Shown here in pieces: positions 1 to 12,699 of a stretch of 64,000 bases of DNA; position 1 is the stretch's first letter, and each line of letters opens with the position of its first letter. Under the pieces are notes generated by a model, which saw only the letters and a program-made list of their open reading frames with translations, searched no databases and was not told the DNA's origin. The DNA lies in contig OZ022597.1 of NCBI GenBank assembly GCA_963669155.1, forward strand, positions 1,549,673-1,613,672, written 5' to 3'. A program made the position numbers and the translations under genes. The stretch is from Arbacia lixula (Eukaryota; Echinodermata; Echinoidea; Arbacioida; Arbaciidae).

Positions 1-99
1 GTACATTTAAAATATTATTCGAAATACGTTTTTACGCACATACCTGTACGGAAAAAAATCATACCGTTGTCAAAATCAGAAAAAAAAATTATCGACTTA

Positions 100-272
100 T
101 TTCGTACACAACATATGGGAGAGCACCTCGTACGTGACGTCACAAAATCAGCATTTTAAAATCATTTAACTTTCTTTTCCTTTGACTGATTTTCGTCAAA
201 CCTTCACTGATATGTTTCTTTCATTTGTCTCTTTTTATTGAAACCAAAATAATTCCAGGGTGCACTTGCCCT
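100..272 (+). repeat. Family G dispersed repeat, copy 1
   Basis: CACAACATATGGGAGAGCAC, GTGACGTCACAAAATC, GATTTTCGTCAAACCTTCAC, TTTATTGAAACCAAAATAAT, ending CTTGCCCTTTAA. Shared with the copies near 38.7, 42.3 and 47 kb. Confidence 0.8.
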
Positions 273-372
273 TTAAGTAACCACCTGTGTGGGAATACCA
301 CCTGTCTGTGATTATGTATCGTTTCCCGTCAACAATGTTTATATTTAAAACATGAAGTAAAGTAACCTAGAG

Positions 373-625
373 GATGTTTCACCATACTGTTTTTAAGCTA
401 AGAACGACATTTCGCACGAATTGTTACCCTTTCTTGTGCTGAACAATCTTTATCAAATTTGACAATTCATATTTTTTTATTCATACAATTATTACAATCG
501 AGAATTTTGATTTACAAATTGCATATTTAAACTTTAGCTGTTGGGAATTAATGATTTAGCACAAGAAAGCGTAACCAGTCGTGCGTATAGTGATTCTTAG
601 CTTAAGAACGGCTTGGTGCAACACC
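373..625. mobile_element. Family B inverted-repeat element, copy 1
   Basis: Left TGTTTCACCATACTG...CTTTCTTGTGCT, right AGCACAAGAAAGCGTAACC...GGCTTGGTGCAACACCA. Arms of about 70 bp, AT-rich centre. Confidence 0.75.
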
Positions 626-1932
626 ACTCTTTACCTAAACATATATAAGTCAATGTTCAGATTCTGCAAGTGTAGCAATTTTCTGATCGTAACTGCGTGA
701 AAACAGCTCCAACGCCCTTAGTTAACTGGCACTGTCACCGTTGATCTGGTTGATTATGATTACTATAATGTAAAAATGTTCGAAAGGGGAGGGGAACAGG
801 ATACATGGGCGTGGTAAAATATCACGTGACAACTCCTTAAAATTAGTTACTATGCTTCGTAACACTCTGGGAGCCAGACACAATGCTCTCCAAGACTAAT
901 ATTAGAGTATGGTGGCACTGGAAGTGACAACGGGCGAACGCAGCGAGTTTAGCGGATCGAGGCGAACGTTATAATCATGGGAAACTTATACAAACCAGGG
1001 ATAATCCTTACACCTCCCCGCACAAACCAATGTGATGTACACAACGTACGCGTATAGACCACTTTTCACACTATCGACTACTTTTCTGTACTTTTATTGA
1101 AGAATTTAGAAGCGTGATACTTTCCTTCGAACTGCAACTTACTAGTAAGTCTTTTGGATGCTCTTCGAGGTATGTGTACTTGTTAAAAAACGCATCAGTG
1201 GCGAATACAGAGGAATACTTTTCTTTTTTTGTTTCAACGTGTATTTTATTAATCAATGAACACCAATTTTACAGAACATTAAACAATTATTCATGAATGA
1301 TTTAAATGACAATTACTGTAACAAATAAATAAATTATTTCCAGAAACATATTCGTCATAATCATTGATCATAACAAATTTATACAAACTGTCAGATTTTT
1401 CAAGAATTACATCAAATTACAACAATAAAGAAAAACAACCATTAATCGCTGTTCAAAAGGAAAAACATATCATTCGCTCATTGTGTTCATTGATAAATTA
1501 GATAAGAAAAAAGGACACCAAAAAGGCCCTTCCCTCCATTTCCCCTACCCCACCCCTCCACCATACCCCGCCCTCTCCTTTCCCTCCACCCCCCCCCCCC
1601 CCCCCCGGGCTTCTTATACATGCACTTATTTCTTCTGGAACAGGAGCATACATATTACCATCTCTAGAACGAGTTGCAGGGCATATCTTGGTGGATACTA
1701 AAAATACTTCTGAATTTTCGTCCCACTCCTTCAATGTTAATAAATATACGTTTTATTTTAGTTTGTTTTATTCTATTTTCAAATACATAAAGACTCACAA
1801 GGCAGGGGAGCCCTACCATAACCAATTTTCCCACTTTTTCAAGTGCACTGATAATGTATTATGCAAAACTGCTATCCTTTTTTCTTCTAACCTATCTTGT
1901 TCAATCTGGCTTTTAACCGATTGTTCAGTTAT
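626..1932. other. No gene seen
   Basis: AT-rich unique-looking sequence with a pyrimidine-rich segment and C18 run around 1530-1606. Reading frames here are short and low in complexity. Confidence 0.6.
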
Positions 1933-2604
1933 TTATGTGTTCTTTCCTCTTCCTAAGAAAATTAATCTTTTTACCAGTATTAAAACATGATTAACTAATT
2001 GACCTCTTCCTTTGTCCGGTAAGTCAATTCCAAAATGAATCTCTTCCCAGCTTAAGTTTTTTAAATTTATATAATCAAGAAGGTTACTGCACCGTTCCCA
2101 TATCATCCCAGCAAATTCACACGTATAAAATATATGTTTATAAGTCTCTTCCTCTTTGTGACAAAATGAACATAAGTTATCATCAGTAATGTTGAATTTA
2201 CATAAATGATAGTTCGTATATAATATTCCGTGTAATAACCTAAATTGGAAATCCCTCAATATACAGTTCAAAGTACTTTTTCCAGGTCTACTAAATACCG
2301 ATTTTATATCTGTATCAGAAAAATCGCGAGTATGTACATTTCTCATTTTTTCTTTCAAAGATGACTTATCTCTTATCTTTTCCACTATTATTATTATTAT
2401 TATTCCACTATTATTATCGATACTGCGATTTCGTATCGCTTTGAAAGTTGTCGTTCTTCCGTCATTAGCTAGAGTATATTGTGCAAGAGTTTGGTAAAAC
2501 TCTTTTAAACAAGATAGAAAGATAAAGTGCTGAATCCGTAAACTCTTCAAGAGTTCACTCTTTAAGAGATAAGGTACGCATTTTTTGTAAAGGTAATTAC
2601 ACAC
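1933..2604 (-). mobile_element. L1/Tx1-type LINE fragment, C-terminal part of the reverse transcriptase ORF
   Basis: A 223-codon open stretch. The region FQFRLLHGILYTNYHLCKFN, then CSFCHKEEETYKHIFYTC and IWERC, matches the conserved C-terminal segment of L1/Tx1 LINE polyproteins, with C-x2-C...H-x4-C spacing and the trailing Trp. A short (ATT)n insertion interrupts the upstream part. No endonuclease or catalytic RT motifs are present, so it is a dead 5'-truncated copy. Confidence 0.75.
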
Positions 2605-2639
2605 AACTCCTCTATGTAGTTTGTCAGTCGTGACTGGCC

Positions 2640-4225
2640 AAGAGTTAAGTGATGAAGTGATGCAAGATTGTCAGCATGGTCAATAAGGCAAAATTTGGCA
2701 AGGATAGACATGACAGACGTCTATACATGTATAGTGAACTCTATTTTCTCATTGTGGGAGTTATTCAGCGAGTATTTTGTGTTTTATTTTGGCCCCCCTC
2801 CAAACTAGCGTGCGACGTCTGCAGTTATACAGTCACACAGAGGGTAATTGATCGGGTGAAGATTTTATGAAGGATCCCATCATTGATGTAATTAATCACT
2901 GCACTCAAGCTATAAGGCCTCTCCAGAAACAATATGGACGCACATTCACTTTTACTGGATCCAAACTAGTTTCAGGGTGAACTGTATCTTTAAATACACA
3001 AACAAAATTGAGGAATTGCTGTTCGGGGTCACACCGCACCTCGGCGGAAACAAAGCCGAACGCGTCCGTGTTTGTGTTTCTTCTAGACTCTTTCAAAACA
3101 GGATATTGGAGCGCCCCATCTCCCCCATTTTCTTATAAGAAGAGTTAACAGGAAACCTTTCCTTTCAACGTCTTCAAGCAGTCTTTAACACGTCTAAAAC
3201 TGGTCTTTAAATCCGAAAGCAAGGATTATGTGGATTAGGAACGTGACTATGAATACTCGCATACTCCCAGGGTGAATAAAGTGGTTACGCCGGTTTCTCT
3301 AGACTTAAATCTTACAGTTCATATGATTTATTCTGGCTGTAAATTGAGCAATCACTAATACCCTCCTATCCCCCACCCCTCACCCCCCCCCCCCCAACCC
3401 ATTGTCATAATCAGGCTCATACCCCGTGCTATTCAGCGCTTCCCATGAATAAACCCTCTGCACACAACTAACCCAGACACATACACATACACACATAAAA
3501 TGCAATAAGTAAACGTACACATACACTAGGTGTCAAATACATGTAATATTGTTAAACAAAACTGTTGACCATTATTAATAGCACTGTGATGGTAGTTGCC
3601 AGTGGATTGACAAGTGTGATACACAATGGTCATTGTTGAATTCATTCTCTAATAATTCTCTAATAAACACACGATTTCAGGCCCAAATTTGTCCAAAAGT
3701 GAAAATCTTATTTAGTGTTCCGAGGATTATTAAATTTGACATCCCTTGACTTTATGATGTGCCAATTTCACCTTGATTCGAGTTGTAATTGATTTTTTTG
3801 TATTTATTTCAAAAAGTGTCAAACGGTTTTAACACCTATCACATGCACACATACACACATACATACGCGCATACACGAATAGCGACACACACAAACACAA
3901 ACACGCACATACACGCTTTCACACATGATAACCCAAAAAAAAAAAAAAAAAAAAAAAAACACGTGCACGGCCTTGCGGGACACATGCATCACTTTCATAT
4001 AGCCCCGTTGAGGTGAAGGTGTACAATATTTTAACCTATTCTGTATTTAATGATGTCTTATCAGATGGACGGGGGCCTTGGATATCAATCCCTCTTTGAA
4101 CTTTCTCCTAGAAATTTCACCTACTCACTAGCTCCACGCGTAATTAGATGCGATATACCTTTGATTGGTGATTTCCCTCACGGGTTGATACTAAGAGTGC
4201 GTCATTTAATGTTATTTTGTATTAT
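2640..4225. other. No gene seen
   Basis: Single-copy-looking sequence with a poly-C run near 3385 and the CA/poly-A tract. No splice-linked coding series found. Confidence 0.6.
3841..3961 (+). repeat. Cryptic (CA)n tract and a poly-A run
   Basis: Interrupted ACACAYAC repeats followed by about 22 consecutive A residues. Confidence 0.9.
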
Positions 4226-4230
4226 CCCCT

Positions 4231-4233
4231 ATG

Positions 4234-4264
<31 letters not shown>

Positions 4265-4275
4265 CCTCTCTCTCC

Positions 4276-4306
<31 letters not shown>

Positions 4307-4338
4307 GAGAGAGAGATATATATATATATAGATATATG

Positions 4339-4378
<40 letters not shown>

Positions 4379-4379
4379 C

Positions 4380-4418
<39 letters not shown>

Positions 4419-4463
4419 CCTATCTCTCTCTCTCTCTCTCTCTCTCTGTCTTTCTCCCTATCA

Positions 4464-4514
<51 letters not shown>

Positions 4515-4541
4515 CCTATCTCTCTCTCTCTCTCTTTCTCC

Positions 4542-4578
<37 letters not shown>
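4231..4578 (+). repeat. (CT)n microsatellite with internal (TA)n
   Basis: Almost unbroken CT dinucleotides with TTTCTCCCTAT interruptions recurring, and TATATATATA at 4290-4336. Confidence 0.97.
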
Positions 4579-4580
<2 letters not shown>

Positions 4581-4729
4581 AGAGAAAATATAGAAATATT
4601 TCTTCCCCCACGTTTCCCTATCCTTTTCGTTCTCTCTTTAGATTCACAGATCCTCCTGCATGTACGATACCGACCACACGCACGTGCACATGCTGCACAT
4701 TGCAATTGTGTCGATATGACCTTGTTTGA

Positions 4730-6660
4730 GAGAATGCTCAACCTTCGGGGAAGATGCTTTCAAACCAAGCAAAACAATCGAATCGCATACCAATGAATGA
4801 AATCAAATCTCTTCTCAATTAGCAACATAAAAAGTATGCGTAACGTATGTACGTATAAGAGAGCAAGATTTCGTGCGCTTGCACTGTATGTAATGGTATA
4901 CATGTAAAAAGGCAGGAACTCTATTTTTTTTTTAATTATATTTTTATTGAAGAATCATCAAGGATCACAATATATACAAACAATTTTTACATGATTAGAA
5001 AACAAAATCAATAAGGCAGAATAACTGCAGCAAAATGGTGCATTGATCAAAAGCGAAGTTCCAAGACAGACATTTTTCTATGCTCCTTAGATGCAGTTGG
5101 CGCAAATTATGCACACAAAAGCAATATAATGTATATACCCACAACCGGTTAATATGGTAAGGCGCAGGGTTAAATTAAGATAACCAGCGTTATGACCTTA
5201 AAATCACAACTACTATTGGAGGCATGGTAGGTGCGTTTTCAACTGATATTCAACTGCTGTTTGTGCAAACGAAGGTGCAAAACAGAATTTTAACGACAAG
5301 GCAAAGTTTGAATGACATTTAAAGAAGATGTTGATCTTGTTTAAACTTAATTCAAACTTTGCTTTATCGTTTAACTTCGTCTACATGACTTTATATGGGA
5401 AACAACTTATTCGTATTATCAAATGTCCATGTATCGACACAAAATCTCACATTCACGTTGCAAAACGGGCTTCACTATCATGACTGCACTTGTATTATGT
5501 GCAGCCAGCTATTCAGAGTGGGTAAAAAATGTCCAGTTGTTTTGAATTTGTCGTGTTTGAAGTAGGAATCTTCTGCAGATTGTCCGTTGTTCAGTCATGT
5601 ATGCAAATATCCAAATGAAAAGGGTACCAAAATATGCTGGGAGGATTACTCTATCAGGATATCAACATGAACCTATGATTAAATGTTCATACAATGTACT
5701 TCAAACAAGAAAATATTTTAAAAATGGGACATTCCATTTTACTCACGCTGTAGAGGGCAAGGAAAAAAGCCAGCGTGTTTTACCATTTGTGTGCCTGATA
5801 AATAGTTTCTTTATGAGAATCGTGTGTATTACTTGCTACAAAGGCACAAGTGTCATATCAAGGGGTAAATGGACTCCTCGCAACGTTAATAGATCATGTG
5901 TCTTTGCACAAGATAAAGTTCTTTTCACTGGGGGGGGGGGGGGGGGAGTGGGAGGCACACCGCCACCCAATCCCCTTCCCCGTCCCCGTTCCCCACCCTT
6001 CCGTTGAGCAACCTTGCCTCGATGGCGTCTCATGGCTATTAAGGATATGCAGTAGTGTCACCAGCCATGTACGAAATACACGCTCACGCAAATCAGCGCT
6101 AATCAATTGAGGATGAATCAATTAAAACTTGTCCAGTGTCCTGGAGGTCACGTGAACAATCACATGACAAAATAGCTGTCACGTGGGAATCATAACCACA
6201 AGTGTATATAACAAATTAACGCAAAAGGGCTTGCGTAATATGCGACGATCTATAGGAATAGCGAAGTGGTAGCTATCTATTTATGTCACGTGACTCATTG
6301 ACGCTTGATAATGACAATGCTAAGGGCACCGTCTCACTTTCCCTCAAGATATCTTTCCCAGACGTATTTCCGATAACACGATATTGTCAGCATTAGAAGT
6401 CTGATCCGACTTCGACCGACTTTGCATTTTATACCACCTCGTTCTTTAAATTTAATTTAAAGGGGTGTTTGTCAAACGGGTGGGTGGGTAGCGGGGATCA
6501 ATTTTTGACACGGTCGACCATGGAGTCGGCTGCAAACTTTGACTACAAACTAGTTTGTAAAATGACATTTTGTCATCATATCTTTGTTTACGTTCTCGCT
6601 CTGATTATCGTTCTTTCTCTTGCATTTTTCCATTACTTATTCTGCATCTTCTACTTTCTC
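4730..6660. other. No gene seen
   Basis: Contains the 5.3-kb inverted repeat and a G16 run at about 5930. The 136-codon plus frame at 5597-6007 lacks recognisable motifs and runs into the poly-G. Confidence 0.55.
5291..5373. repeat. Inverted repeat, about 32-bp imperfect arms
   Basis: AACGACAAGGCAAAGTTTGA on the left mirrors TCAAACTTTGCTTTATCGTT on the right with a short AAGATG-containing loop. Could be a small MITE or part of a larger one. Confidence 0.6.
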
Positions 6661-6671
6661 AGCTTAACTCA

Positions 6672-6934
6672 GCTTTTTCTTCTTCTCCGTCTTCTTCTTC
6701 TTCTTCTTCTTCTTCTTCTTCTTCTTCTCCCTCTTCTTCTTCTTTTTCTTCTTCTTTTTCTTTTCCTTCTTCTACTACTACTTCTTCTTCTTCTCTTTCT
6801 TGCTTTTCTTCTTCTTCTTCTTCTTCTTCTTCTTCTTCTTCTTCTTCTTCTTCTTCTTCTTCTTCTTCTTCTTCGTCTTCCTTTTCTTCTTCTTCATCTT
6901 CATCTTCTGCTTCTTCCTCCTCTTCTTCTCCTTC

Positions 6935-6966
<32 letters not shown>

Positions 6967-7035
6967 CTTCTTCTTCTTCTTCTTCTTCTTCTTCTTCTTC
7001 TTCTTCTTCTTCTTCTTCTTTTCTTTTTTCTTTTT
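6672..7035 (+). repeat. (CTT)n microsatellite
   Basis: More than 350 bp of CTT with TTTTCTTTT, CTACTA and CATCTT interruptions. Followed to about 7200 by a degenerating pyrimidine-rich stretch. Confidence 0.97.
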
Positions 7036-7209
7036 TACTACTACTTCTTCTTCTCTTTCTTGCTTTTCTTCTCCTTCCTTTTCTTCTTCTTCATTTTATT
7101 CTTCCTTGTCTACTACTACTTCTTTTTTTGGTTCTTATTTTTTAACTTCTTCTACTTCTATTGCTGCTTCTACATTTCCCTTTTCCCCTTTTTTCTTCTT
7201 CTCATTATC

Positions 7210-8525
7210 AATCTTCTCCTTTTGCTTACGTGCAAAATAACAATAGACACATTTCTTCGTTATGCCTTGATTGTATGAGATATAGATGTGAAGAAAATCC
7301 TTCTTCGTACTATCGAATTGACAAGGTGTCTTTACGTCTCATTTATTTTTCAAATATCATAATTCATCCGATAACGATATAAAGGCAATCGATACGTTAT
7401 ATTTCTTTTTCCTTTATACCTTACATGCACTAGCATCCATACTAAAACTGAGTAGCGCCTCCCCCGCCATCTCCATGATGATTATGCTGTTACTGCCGAG
7501 ATTACACTGAATAACATGGATAACACCAAGCAGTGAGAGCACAAAAACTCTACAATAAGATTACATAATCCGTCGAAAGTCAAGGTCATTGTGTTTCTTG
7601 TCTCTTCCGAAGGCCAAACTACTTTAGTAAAGACATTAACCCGATAAGCTACCGTTTTGTTGAATCAAAAATGTGTCTGCTTCCACTGACAAAAGAGGCC
7701 CCACAGAAGTGACAACTGTTCGTGCAAAATATTATTAGCCCAAATATTGTGAGCCGAAATGAAAAAAAAGTAATAACAAATTGCATTTTGTGATAGCGGC
7801 AGCGAGCTTACCACAGCAGGAAGCACGAGTAAATTGCGAAACATTGAAAGAATGAAAATAGCTCAGTCGAGCTAACTTAAAAGAGGTAGGGATACACGCC
7901 ATCATGCGATGACACACACACATACGCACTTTCATAATTGATGAACAAAGCTCAGACAATCCGAGGGTTGGAACACAAATAAGAAGATTTTTTTAAATAA
8001 AGAAAATACGTCGTGTCCGTTACAAGTACATGGATATCATATCTTCCATTGATATGTTGTGATGGGTAATAATGGTGGTGATGTGTGTGTGGTAGGGGGA
8101 GGGGGGGGGGGGGGGATTGGTACGGTGACTGTATCTTTCACTTTATCTTATCATAATTTTCATAACGTCTGTAACACAGAGTCTAGACGCTACTGTGTGT
8201 CACTCGCGCTATTTGTTTGGTGTCTGTCATGACATCCTGACTGATCAAGCTCATCCAGATTCCTTTTCGAAATATAAAAACGTCTTCAAATTGCAATCCT
8301 TAAAAATAAGCATTTTTGCGTCGCCTCGTTCACAGTGTTGTTTTGAACGATTTTATGTTTTCATACCATTTGCAATATCCATGTCTGTATCCTTACTTTC
8401 CCTTTCTTAATGAGCCGACCTTTAACAATAATGTAACCCTTTTGCAGACGCAATATATTTCTGTAAAAAGGTGCATGCACCCCAAATATACCAAGAAGGT
8501 CAGTAACTTAAAATTCACATCCGCT
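7210..8525. other. No gene seen
   Basis: AT-rich, one poly-G run near 8100; no supported coding or structural feature. Confidence 0.6.
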
Positions 8526-8857
8526 TAAAGGTACCTCGTCCCTTTTGCAGATCTAATTCTGAAAGTTCCTTGACTTTGTCATCATTTGAGAGAAAGAGTG
8601 GCTTTATAACTTTTCCCTGGAATTAACAAAGCGTAATATTCTGTTTTGAGGAAATAATCTTCGATAATCGATCGAACTTTCTTTTTTCGTACCACGAAAA
8701 TAGTTACATCTCAGTGAAAACTATTTAGAGTTTCAGTTATTCCACGGGGGTTATAGAACCTCTGACCTTAAAATTTTACAGTTAGTATCCCAAAGATACG
8801 CGCTAAATATGTGCAAACTTTCATGAAATTTGCAGATGTTTGTAAAAGGAACGGGCC
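8526..8857 (+). mobile_element. Family H element, copy 1
   Basis: TTAAAGGTACCTCGTCCCTT left, GTAAAAGGAACGGGC right. The body shares blocks such as TTGACTTTGTCATCATTTGA and TTACAGTTAGTATCCCAAAG with the inverted copy at 62.3 kb. Confidence 0.8.
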
Positions 8858-8928
8858 ATCTGAAATATTGCTCTGTAGTTTGCTCCTCAGTCACTCTTTC
8901 TTTTTCAAATGCAGAGTGAAGTTATCCA

Positions 8929-9098
8929 GGGCCATGTTGCATTTATAAAAGTTTTCAATTCGTGTAACTTACCATCAATGGCAACTACCATTGGAAACAG
9001 TCAATGAGCTCGCATTGTTGCACCTGTTGCCACGGTAGTTACCATTGGTGGTAAGCTACAATCATTGAAAACTGTATGCAACATCATGAACATGGCCC
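8929..9098. mobile_element. Family E palindromic element, copy 1
   Basis: GGGCCATGTTGCAT left and ATGCAACATCATGAACATGGCCC right, inner TTACCATCAATGGCAACTAC mirrored by GTAGTTACCATTGGTGGTAA. Confidence 0.8.
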
Positions 9099-9130
9099 AG
9101 ATAATCTTATTCATTTCTGTATATTAATAC

Positions 9131-9141
9131 CTGTGTGTGTG

Positions 9142-9240
<99 letters not shown>

Positions 9241-9292
9241 CATGTATGTGTGCATGGGTTCATGGGTGCATGGGTTCATGGGCGCGTTGGGA
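9131..9292 (+). repeat. (GT)n/(GA)n microsatellite and GGGTTCATGGGTGCAT minisatellite
   Basis: GTGTGTGT, then about 45 GA units, then GTGTGTGC and four short copies of CATGGGTTCATGGG. Confidence 0.95.
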
Positions 9293-9299
9293 CACGGGG

Positions 9300-12000
9300 G
9301 AACGTGGAAACGTTTACTTAAAGGGGAAGCCAATTCTGAGGGCAAATTGGTTTCAATTAACATAGAATAAAACATAAAATGAATGAATTAGTGCAGTTTG
9401 ATAAAAACTCGTCAAAGGATAGCAAAGAAATATTGTTCAAGTCATAATTTCGAGACGTCTCTTGGCGAGCTACTCTTTAAACAATTGTGCAATGACTTGT
9501 GTCATACATCACACAGCATATGGAAAAGAAGCTCGAAAGTGACGAAAGTTATCTTCTGACGGATTTCCACCAAACCTTCACTACTATACTCTTTTATTTT
9601 GTGCTATAATCCAAACAAATTCAACATCAGGGTAGATTTTTCCTTTGATATAACAAAACTGGAAGAACATTTTTGAAGAACGGCTTGTGATTCAACCTCG
9701 TTCAAACCTCACTGCACCCTTTCACAAGAAAGATCTGCACTTTTTGTTCATACTTTTGTGTCCCTAGTGCACAAGTCATGTGTTATCATTACTCCAATCC
9801 TAGATGCATGACTGTTATTCTGTTCCTTCCGGCTTCCAATGATGAACTTCTATTTCTTAAAGAAGGGAGAAAATTCAATTTTCAATCTCTCAATGTACAT
9901 TTTATCCGGAAAAGACGCGTCCATTAGCACAGAGCGTGTCTGTTCCGATCGCAAATACGATTTTTTGTTTGTTTGTTTAATTTCCGAGTCCCCCGTAGTC
10001 ATGGAAGTAGTCAGGGTTTGCACAAAGTAATTTTGGTTGTTTCATGATAGATATTGAAACGTGCCTTGGCGAGCTTGGATACGTGGTAGCACAAGACAAC
10101 TCGGACGTGGGCAGGCTATTTTGGGCCGTACGGATATCGCTGTATGAATCAGTTTTTATTTCATTAAACCGTCATGAGGTATGACCTTAAAGAGATTCGT
10201 CATTCCGGATTTCTTTTCAAGCAGATATCGATGTTTCAAAGTCCAGGGGGACTCATGAAGCTATTTCAGCGAATCCCTGTGATCCTGTGTACGGGTGATG
10301 AATGCAAAGACTGTTTGATTATTTCGCTTATACTTTGGTTTGATGTACTTTCTGATAGGATCATGACGTGATCCAGAAAAAAAGAGAAACGCACTTGGAA
10401 AACTGTTTTTAAGACCACCGCGATGATAACAGTACATCATCTTAATATTTAGGGCGATTATTTGTTCCATATTTTTTTCGCGAAGTTCTTCCCGAGTCCT
10501 CCTTTTTGTCTGTTTTGTTGTAAAATTTTCTTCCAGTTCTTTTCATCCTTTTCATGTTTTTTTCTTCCCCTTTGCCATCACATTTTACTTTTTTTCCTTC
10601 GTCTCTTCGTTTTTTGTCTTTTTTTCTTTTGTCCTTTTGTTTTCTTGTTCTTTCTCATCTTCATATTATCTCCTTTTTTTTCTTCTGCTGGTTGTCTTCA
10701 TTCGTCTTCATCCTTTTCATTTTCGTTTTCGTCGTCATTCTTTTCTTCTTCCTTCCCTTCTCTTACTTTAATTCTTCCTTAGTGACATTTTCTTCTTCAT
10801 CTTCATCCCTCCCTCCTTCTTTCCTTTTTTGTCATCTTATTTCTCCTAGTCAGCTCTTTTCGTTTTTAATTCGTCATCACCATTTCAAGCCATGTACGTC
10901 ACGGTCATCTTTGGCAGTCATTGAAATGTGGTTGACTTCTTTATTTATCCGGAATGAATTAACTAGGAAATTATCAAATTTACCAGATGGACTTCGCGGA
11001 AACTGATATGAGCCGAAGGTAGTTTTGATACCCAAATAACCTGCCCGTAAAATAACGTCAATCTATGATGACAGAATATCCTCAACCTATCATGACAATT
11101 CACCGATTACTACAAAATTAAACATGCACGATAGGAATGGAAGCCCAAGGAAGGGCAAACGCACTAATCATTACCCCTTCTTTTTCTTCTTCAGTCTGTT
11201 TTCATACACGGTCACATCATTTTGTCACCGTGCGTCAAATTATGTGCATACCTTATGGCATTTTCTCAGATTATACTCTAGCGAACATTTCGCAGACATA
11301 TTTATTCATCTGTAATCAATTACGGATGACATCCATGGAAACAGATTTAAACTTAAATTCATTGAAATCATCTTCATCAATGCCATCGTGCAATAATCTA
11401 AAAACTATGACGACTGTTTTCCGAATATCTCAGACGTACGGTACAAAATCTGAAAAATAATGACTATAGCGGCGGCTTATCCAGGTTAGGTTGTCCTGGT
11501 GAATCGCCACTTTAATTCTTTAAAAAGAACCCAGCTTCCCGTCTGGCCTTCCGGTCTGTACCCCTCGTCTCTGACTCAACGTTTTCCAAAACCCAGCGGA
11601 GATTTCACTCTCATGTGTTTTTTTTTCTTTTCAGACCCGAATGTCAACGCCGAAAAGACGGCATAAGCCCGCCCCTGGTTCCTCGTCATATTTCGCATAG
11701 AGGTTGTGTGCTCACAGCGGTGATGTTTTTAATACGTATGAAGAGTTCATGTGTCGCGTGTTGTCGAGGCAGGGTATGTTCAGACGGATGTGGATGTACG
11801 TCAGGGGGAAGGGGAGAGACCTTGGCCCGGAACGCACCCCCCCCCCCCCCTTCCCCGCCTCCTTCCTCCCACTTCCCACCCCTCCTCATACACACACGCT
11901 ATACCCTCTTTCTCCATCTCCATGCACGTATTTCGTCAAATGTTTTCGCTCCTCCCCTTCAATTCCCCGCCCCTCCTCTGATTCTACTGAATGTCTGCCT
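9300..12000. other. No gene seen
   Basis: Apart from a family G remnant, holds a T/C-rich stretch at 10480-10860 and poly-C near 11840. Long pyrimidine-rich frames encode only Phe/Ser/Leu/Pro runs. Confidence 0.6.
9480..9652 (+). repeat. Family G dispersed repeat, diverged copy
   Basis: ACAGCATATGGAAAAGAAGC, CGGATTTCCACCAAACCTTC and a following TTTATTTTGTGCTATAATCC. The CRE-like core is lost here. Confidence 0.5.
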
Positions 12001-12007
12001 AGAGCTC

Positions 12008-12081
12008 CCCCCCCCCCCCAATCCATTTCCCCCTCTCCTTTTTCCACTCCTTTTCCATTGTTCTCTCCCAGTCTCTCTCTC

Positions 12082-12129
<48 letters not shown>

Positions 12130-12142
12130 TCTCTCTCTCTCA

Positions 12143-12183
<41 letters not shown>

Positions 12184-12237
12184 CTGCCCCCCCCCCTCTC
12201 TCTCTCTATCTCCCTGTCCCCTCAATTTCTATCACTC
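12008..12237 (+). repeat. Poly-C and (CT)n tract
   Basis: CCCCCCCCCCC followed by CT dinucleotides with CACTCT interruptions. Part of a strongly pyrimidine-rich block from about 11830 to 12390. Confidence 0.95.
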
Positions 12238-12536
12238 TTCCTCTTAACCTATAACCTATATAGCCCTCACACCCACCCTCGTTTCTCTGCCCTCCTAATT
12301 ACCCATGTCCTTCCTCCATCACTCTTCCCCTTCCCCCCCCCCCCTTCCCCTCCCCCACCTTCTCCCCCTCCCTTAAAAGTCTCCTCTCCAATCACAGTGA
12401 GCGTTTACTTGACGTGAACTCTCCGCCTAGACTATCAAATCATATTCGTTCACCTCCGAAATACGTGACCATGTCCCGAGAAGAGTACCGAACAAATGTA
12501 GTCCGAGCTTAGTTCATGGACAATGTATAATTATCA

Positions 12537-12690
12537 ATCTATTTATTTATTTATTTATTTATCGATTTACTTATTTATTTATCTACTTATTTATTTATCA
12601 ACTCGATTATTTATTTGTTTGTTTATTTATTTATTATTTATTCATTTAGGTTTTGTGTGTTTATTTTTTATTTACCTATTTATTCATTCA
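12537..12690 (+). repeat. (ATTT)n tetranucleotide repeat
   Basis: Interrupted TTATTTATTTATTTA with CGAT, ACTT and TTGT variants. Confidence 0.95.
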
Positions 12691-12699
12691 TTCTAAAAT

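Noticed and set aside
6469..7278. Frames of up to 269 codons of Leu, Ser or Phe runs
   Set aside because: Direct translation of the (CTT)n microsatellite in three frames.
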